Below, piece by piece: positions 6,030 to 9,958 of a stretch of DNA of 9,958 nt (positions are counted from its first letter, which is position 1; each line of letters opens with the position of its first letter). Under the pieces are notes generated by a model. The model did no database searches, was not told the DNA's origin, and saw only the letters and a program-made list of their open reading frames with translations. The stretch is taken from NCBI GenBank assembly GCA_021815245.1, contig JAKAHF010000033.1, positions 1 through 9,958 of the forward strand, written 5' to 3'. The position numbers and the translations under genes are program-made. The DNA is from Actinomycetes bacterium. GTDB lineage: Bacteria > Actinomycetota > Thermoleophilia > RBG-16-64-13.

Positions 6030-6860
6030 TCAGTTGAGCGGCGACCCGGGCGGGTCGCCCTGGTAGCCGATCTCTTGCGACAGGGCGTGAGCGGTTCTCC
6101 GCACCGATTGTTTGTAGGCGGCCATTTCCTCCTCGCCGCAGCGTTCGATGGGCACCACCACAGCGAGCACGGCTCTGATGAGTCCGTCGGCGCCGAACAC
6201 CGGCGCCGCGACGGCCCCCATGGAGACATCCCATTCTCGCAACTCGAAGGAGACGCCCTCTCGCCTCACCCGCTGCAGTTCCTCGCGCAGGAGCTTCGGG
6301 TCGACCAGCGTGTAGGCGGTCCTCGCCTTCTGAGGACCCGATAGGATGGCCTCGCGGGCGCTCTCGCGCCCGAATGCAAGGTGGACTCTCTCCGCCGCGC
6401 CTCCACGCCCCGGCAGGAGCATCCCGAGTCGAAGGTTCGGCTTGAACATGCGAGCCGTCAGAACGAGATCGACCAGCAGAGGCCCCTGGTTCGTCCAGAC
6501 CGTGAGTCCGGCTGTCTCGGTCGTCTCTTTGGCCAGTTGATCCATGAATGGGTGGGCCGTTCGAGCCAGCTCAGAGCGAGAGAGACCCACATACGCGTGC
6601 CTGAGCATGCTCGACCCCAGATAGTATCTGCCGGTGTTGGGGTCGCAGGCCAGATACTCCATGGCTTCCAGCGTCTTGACCAACCGCAGAGTCGTCGTCT
6701 TCGAGAACCCGGATGTTTCGCGCAGCTCCCTCAGACTCCATTCGGGGTGCTCTACGTCGAAGAGATTGAGGAGTTGGAGACCCTTCTCGAGCGTCCTGTT
6801 CGGGGAGCGATCATTCCCCGGAGTACCAAGCCGGCCCCTGTCACCCGCGCCCACCGTCAT
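6030..6860 (-). CDS. IclR-family transcriptional regulator
   Basis: The protein is 276 residues from the ATG at 6860, which has AAGGAG 6 nt upstream; an earlier in-frame ATG at 7016 would add 52 residues with no family match. Residues 22-85 form the winged helix-turn-helix (RTLEKGLQLLNLF, WSLRELRETSGFSKTTTLRLVKTLE, then the wing NTGRYYLG). Residues 95-265 form the effector-binding domain, with TAGLTVW, the AAERVHLAFG region, FELREWDVSMGAVAAPVFG and AVLAVVVP. IclR proteins bind palindromes as dimers or tetramers and respond to small aromatic or organic acids. The gene is divergent from athL and the 236-bp gap holds a palindrome, so local control of athLS, and probably of itself, is the natural inference. 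Whether it represses or activates is unknown; overlap of the palindrome with a -10 box favours repression. Confidence 0.9.
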   Translation of the reverse strand: MTVGAGDRGRLGTPGNDRSPNRTLEKGLQLLNLFDVEHPEWSLRELRETSGFSKTTTLRLVKTLEAMEYLACDPNTGRYYLGSSMLRHAYVGLSRSELARTAHPFMDQLAKETTETAGLTVWTNQGPLLVDLVLTARMFKPNLRLGMLLPGRGGAAERVHLAFGRESAREAILSGPQKARTAYTLVDPKLLREELQRVRREGVSFELREWDVSMGAVAAPVFGADGLIRAVLAVVVPIERCGEEEMAAYKQSVRRTAHALSQEIGYQGDPPGSPLN

Positions 6861-6933
6861 GACATCTCCTTCTCTGCTGTTGACAGACCAACCGTGACGG
6901 AAGTAGATTAGGTGAGTCCAATATAGGCACCCT

Positions 6934-6954
6934 GGGGTCCGTATAATGGACCCC
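6934..6954 (+). promoter_or_regulatory. palindromic operator overlapping the athL -10 box
   Basis: GGGGTCC (6934-6940) and GGACCCC (6948-6954) form a perfect 7-bp inverted repeat with a 7-nt spacer. The spacer contains TATAAT (6942-6947), a perfect -10 hexamer for the plus strand. No good -35 element lies 16-18 bp upstream. A partial second site, GTCCAATATAGG (6916-6927), repeats the left half exactly 21 bp away, two helical turns. On the minus strand, TTATAC (6946-6941) and TATATT (6924-6919), 16 bp apart, could serve iclR. Size and position suit an IclR-type operator, but binding is inferred. Confidence 0.55.
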
Positions 6955-7043
6955 ACTAGTGTAGGACAGTGTGAGCCCGTTCGCAAGCAGTATTCCTTCG
7001 AAGTCGTGATCGCCAAGGCGCAATGGCGACCAAGGAGGCAGGC

Positions 7044-7100
7044 ATGGCTGCAAACGCTCTGCGATCACTCGCGCGCTGCACGACGCGGATGACCCGATGA
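7044..7100 (+). CDS. 18-codon leader ORF coupled to athL
   Basis: A textbook AAGGAGG (7032-7038) lies 5 nt before an ATG at 7044 that opens an 18-codon frame, MAANALRSLARCTTRMTR, ending at TGA 7098-7100. The stop overlaps the tandem ATGATG that starts athL in a different frame, while athL itself has no clear ribosome site. An in-frame ATG at 7023 could give a 25-residue version. The arrangement suggests translational coupling, with ribosomes loading at the leader and restarting at athL. The peptide resembles no known leader and shows no run of a single regulatory codon. It could also be the trace of a frameshifted older start. Confidence 0.45.
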   Translation: MAANALRSLARCTTRMTR

Positions 7101-9718
7101 TGGCCGTCACTCGGTTCACGAACCTGACTACCGGCGGACCGGTGCACGTCGATGTAGAGGACGGCCGGATAGTCCGCATCCTGCCTCTTGAACTCGACGA
7201 TACCGATGGTCCCTCCTGGAGCATCCAGGCCAGGGGCCGCACCTTCAGTCCACCTCGGCGCACGACCCTGTCGCCCTACACGGTGGCGCACCGTTCGACC
7301 ATCTACTCGCCCGATCGCATCCTGACGCCCCTGAAAAGGGTCGACTTCGATCCGACCGGGGCTCCCGGCTCGACCGGCCCCGGTGGCCGCAACACCCAGA
7401 ACCGCGGCGTTTCCGGCTATGAGCCGATCAGTTGGGACGAGGCCGCCGACATCGTGGCCGGAGAGATCATCCGCCTCAAGCGCGAACAAGGTCCGGCCGC
7501 CATCCTCACCTGCCCTGGCTCGCATCATCTGTGGGGCAACCTCGGATATCGCTTCAGCGCCTACTTCCGTTTCATGAACCTCACCGGCATGACCTACGCC
7601 GAGCACAACCCCGACAGTTGGGAGGGTTGGCATTGGGGCGGCATGCATATGTGGGGCTTCAGCCATCGCCTCGGCATCCCCGAGCAGTACGACCTCCTCG
7701 AGGATGGCCTCAAAAACACCGAGATGGTGGTCTTCTGGTCGGCCGACCCCGAGTCGACGGGCGGCGGCATCTACACCGCGTTCGAGAGCACGCCCCGCCG
7801 ACAGTGGCTCAAAGAGCTGGGCGTGAAGATGGTTTTCATCGACCCCTACTACAACCACACCGCCGGCTTCCTGGCCGACAAGTGGTTTGCTCCCCGCCTC
7901 GGCACCGATGTCGCCTTCGGACTAGCCATCGCCCACACGTGGCTGGTGGAAGGCACCTACGACAGCGAATACGTGTCGACCCGCACCATCGGCTTCGACG
8001 AGTGGAAAGCCTACGTCCTTGGGGATACCGACGGGCAACCGAAGAGCCCCGAGTGGGCCGAAATAGAGAGCGGCATCCCCGCTCGCGAGATCCGCGCATT
8101 CGCCAGGGAGTGGGGGGCCAAGAAGACGACGCTCGCCGCCGGCGGCCAGGGCGGCTGGGGCGGCGCCTGTCGCTCGGCGACCGGCAACGAGTGGGCCCGC
8201 ACGATGATCGGGCTTGCGGCCATGCAGGGTCTCGGCAAGCCGGGCTGCGCCATGTGGTCGACGACCCACGGCGTGCCGTGCGACTTCAACTTCTGGTTCC
8301 CGGGCTATTCCGAGGGCGGCATCTCTGGAGACGGCATGAACACCGCCGCCGGTCGGCTAGCCGCCGCCATGTGGCCGAAGACCGGCGCCACCGGCAATCC
8401 CCAGCATTCGGCCGAGGGTCAGACCGTCTCGCGTCTCCGCATTCCCGAGGCCATGATGCACGAGAAGCACGAGTGGCGAGGGCGCGGTTTCGGCGGCGCC
8501 TCCATCGAGGCCCAGTTCAAGAAGTACGAATACCCGTCGCCGGGCTACGCGCCGGTCGGCATGTACTACAAGTACGGCAACTCGTTCATCGGCACCATGA
8601 CCGAGACCAACCGCTACGTTCGCGCCTACCGCGAGGGCAAGGTGCCGTTCGTGGTCAACCAGGCGGTGTGGTTCGAGGGTGAGAGCCGCTTCGCCGACAT
8701 CGTGTTGCCGGCGTGCACCAACTTCGAGCGGTGGGACATCGCCGAATGGGCGAGCGCCGGGGGCTACGGCAAGGACGGCTTCGACCAATGCAATCACCGG
8801 CTCATCGTGCTGCAGAAGAAGTGCATCGAGCCGCTCGGGCAATCGAAGTCCGACTACGAGATCTTCTCGCTCATCGCCGAGAAGCTCGGGCTGGGCGAGC
8901 TCTACACCGAGGGCTGCAGCGACCTCGATTGGGTGAAGCGCATGTTCGACGCGAGCGACCTGCCGAAGCGCGTCTCCTGGGAGGAGTTCGAGCGCAAGGG
9001 ATACTACATGGTCCCGGTGCCTGCCGACCGCAAGCCGACTCCGGGTCTGCGCTGGTTCGCCGAAGACCGCAAGCGAGATACCCCCGACGCCGGTCCGCGC
9101 CCCTGGGACACCGTGGGCCTCAAAGGGCTGCAGACCACCTCGGGCAAGATCGAGTTCGTGTCGAACAGCCTGACTCGCTTCGAGGCAGGTGGCATCGTCG
9201 ACCCCGAACGCCCGGCCATGGGCCCGCAGTACATCCCAAGCTGGGAGGGCCACCGCACCACCGAGCTGGTCGCCAAATACCCCCTGCAATTGGTTAGCCC
9301 GCATCCACGTTTCTCGCTCCACACCATGGGCGACGGCAAGGGCTCGTGGTCGAACGACGTGAAGGACCACCGCGTGCTCATCGACGGCCACTACTACTGG
9401 ATCATGAGGCTCAACAGCCAGGACGCCGCGGCGCGCGGTATCGCTTCCGGTGATCTCGTCAAGGCTTTCAACGACCGCGGTGAGGTGATCCTCGCCGCCC
9501 AGGTGACCGAGCGGCTCGCGCCGGGAACGGCGCACTGCTACGAGTCATGCTCCGACTATCTCCCGCTGGGCGAGCCCGGCTACTCGCCCGACAAGGCCGG
9601 TTGTATCAACCTGCTGACGCCCAAGCGGTTCGTTACGCCGACTTCCACCGGCATGGCGCCCAACTCCTGCCTCATCGAGGTGGAGAAATGGTCGACGGTA
9701 GCGGGAGGCGCCCTATGA
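7097..9718 (+). CDS. athL: pyrogallol-phloroglucinol transhydroxylase, molybdopterin large subunit
   Basis: The 873-residue protein belongs to the DMSO-reductase family of bis-MGD molybdenum enzymes and, from memory, aligns nearly end to end with Pelobacter acidigallici AthL (about 875 residues; EC 1.97.1.2). That enzyme moves a hydroxyl between 1,2,3,5-tetrahydroxybenzene and pyrogallol to give phloroglucinol in anaerobic gallate breakdown. Matching landmarks are RFTNLTTGGPV at the N-terminus, GSHHLWGNLGYR (His143, Arg152), HNPDSWEGWHWGGMHMWGF (Asp173, with Ser174 the expected Mo ligand), GGWGGAC (Trp354), FPGYSEGG (Tyr404), CTNFERWDI, SPHPRFSLHTMGDG and a C-terminal cap with CYESC. As in AthL, there is no N-terminal Cys motif for an iron-sulfur cluster and no Tat signal, so it acts in the cytoplasm. 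The residue aligned with AthL Cys557 appears to be Ala554. The next gene overlaps its stop (ATGA). A resorcinol hydroxylase or other phenol transhydroxylase role is possible. Confidence 0.9.
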   Translation: MMAVTRFTNLTTGGPVHVDVEDGRIVRILPLELDDTDGPSWSIQARGRTFSPPRRTTLSPYTVAHRSTIYSPDRILTPLKRVDFDPTGAPGSTGPGGRNTQNRGVSGYEPISWDEAADIVAGEIIRLKREQGPAAILTCPGSHHLWGNLGYRFSAYFRFMNLTGMTYAEHNPDSWEGWHWGGMHMWGFSHRLGIPEQYDLLEDGLKNTEMVVFWSADPESTGGGIYTAFESTPRRQWLKELGVKMVFIDPYYNHTAGFLADKWFAPRLGTDVAFGLAIAHTWLVEGTYDSEYVSTRTIGFDEWKAYVLGDTDGQPKSPEWAEIESGIPAREIRAFAREWGAKKTTLAAGGQGGWGGACRSATGNEWARTMIGLAAMQGLGKPGCAMWSTTHGVPCDFNFWFPGYSEGGISGDGMNTAAGRLAAAMWPKTGATGNPQHSAEGQTVSRLRIPEAMMHEKHEWRGRGFGGASIEAQFKKYEYPSPGYAPVGMYYKYGNSFIGTMTETNRYVRAYREGKVPFVVNQAVWFEGESRFADIVLPACTNFERWDIAEWASAGGYGKDGFDQCNHRLIVLQKKCIEPLGQSKSDYEIFSLIAEKLGLGELYTEGCSDLDWVKRMFDASDLPKRVSWEEFERKGYYMVPVPADRKPTPGLRWFAEDRKRDTPDAGPRPWDTVGLKGLQTTSGKIEFVSNSLTRFEAGGIVDPERPAMGPQYIPSWEGHRTTELVAKYPLQLVSPHPRFSLHTMGDGKGSWSNDVKDHRVLIDGHYYWIMRLNSQDAAARGIASGDLVKAFNDRGEVILAAQVTERLAPGTAHCYESCSDYLPLGEPGYSPDKAGCINLLTPKRFVTPTSTGMAPNSCLIEVEKWSTVAGGAL

Positions 9719-9958
9719 AGCAATGGAACATGGTGATCGACGTCGCCCTCTGCCACGACTGCAACGACTGCTTCTTGGCCGACAAGGACGAATTCGTAGG
9801 CAACGACTTTCCGCCCTACTCGGTCGCCCAGCCGTGGACCGGTCACCGCTGGCTCGATATCGACCGCAAAGAACGCGGTCAGTACCCCATCGTGAGGGTC
9901 TCCTACCTGCCGCGTCCGTGCATGCACTGCGCCGAGGCGGCCTGCCTGGCGAAGGCTC
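9715..9958 (+). CDS. athS: transhydroxylase iron-sulfur (small) subunit, N-terminal part
   Basis: Eighty-one codons are visible before the window ends. The ATG overlaps the athL stop (ATGA), indicating translational coupling and a 1:1 complex. The sequence MKQWNMVIDVALCHDCNDC, then GHRWLDIDRKERGQYP and PRPCMHCAEAACLAK, matches AthS, the ferredoxin-like subunit that in Pelobacter carries three [4Fe-4S] clusters in the cytoplasmic AthLS heterodimer. The first Cys motif is C13-x2-C16-x2-C19-x3-D23: Asp occupies the position where AthS has the fourth Cys. The second motif, C69-x2-C72-x4-C77, is intact. The remaining Cys motifs and the C-terminal domain lie outside the window, so cluster content cannot be fully judged. 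Confidence 0.9.
   Translation, partial: MKQWNMVIDVALCHDCNDCFLADKDEFVGNDFPPYSVAQPWTGHRWLDIDRKERGQYPIVRVSYLPRPCMHCAEAACLAKA

Noticed and set aside
5447..6229. 260-codon minus-strand ORF over the chemoreceptor end and the regulator
   Set aside because: It is antisense to the conserved signalling hairpin and out of frame with iclR, and it crosses the strong terminator.
6861..7016. Upstream in-frame start for the IclR-family regulator
   Set aside because: It adds 52 residues with no family match and would place the operator and promoter inside the gene; the ATG at 6860 has AAGGAG.
6956..7858. 300-codon minus-strand ORF overlapping the iclR-athL gap and the start of athL
   Set aside because: It covers the operator, leader and athL N-terminus and reads as low-complexity antisense sequence.
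8357..9535. 392-codon minus-strand ORF opposite athL
   Set aside because: It lies wholly antisense to a strongly conserved enzyme gene, shows no domain I recognise, and is what GC-rich third positions produce.
1..9958. CRISPR array, tRNA or rRNA gene, intact insertion sequence
   Set aside because: I saw no regularly spaced repeats, tRNA cloverleaf, rRNA segment or transposase in the window.

Overview
The window is GC-rich throughout, with several GTG starts and purine-rich Shine-Dalgarno sites. The gene set points to a motile, anaerobic or facultative bacterium. A deep-branching actinobacterium is my best guess from codon bias and protein style, but no marker gene here settles this. Both ends of the window cut through genes: a 2-oxoacid:ferredoxin oxidoreductase alpha subunit on the left (minus strand) and an iron-sulfur electron-transfer subunit on the right (plus strand).

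Positions 1-4030 are a patchwork of small envelope genes, all on the minus strand: two paralogous two-helix membrane proteins (218-532 and 3674-3982), a short zinc-ribbon protein (665-889), and two lipoproteins with related signal peptides (2716-3327 and 1200-2642). The larger lipoprotein appears to carry two tandem FtsX extracellular-type domains and an NTF2-like C-terminal domain. Two decayed plus-strand copies of the 5' end of a single-stranded-DNA-binding protein gene lie between these genes, each with the same upstream tract. The region therefore seems to have been built by duplication and decay.

Positions 4031-5986 hold a methyl-accepting chemotaxis protein without a HAMP domain. It lies behind a possible sigma-28 (flagellar) promoter and a long leader with hairpins. 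A perfect 20-bp inverted repeat after it serves as a terminator for both the chemoreceptor gene and the convergent iclR gene.

Positions 6030-9958 are the catabolic part. A divergent IclR-family regulator faces an operon encoding a molybdopterin enzyme that closely matches pyrogallol-phloroglucinol transhydroxylase (AthL), followed with an ATGA overlap by its iron-sulfur subunit (AthS). A perfect palindrome lies over a TATAAT-like -10 box in the shared intergenic region, the expected place for regulator control. An 18-codon leader ORF with a strong ribosome site ends on the athL start. Together these suggest regulated anaerobic use of polyphenols such as gallate or pyrogallol, with ferredoxin-linked 2-oxoacid metabolism nearby. 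The most unusual protein detail is an Asp where AthS normally has the fourth Cys of its first iron-sulfur motif.
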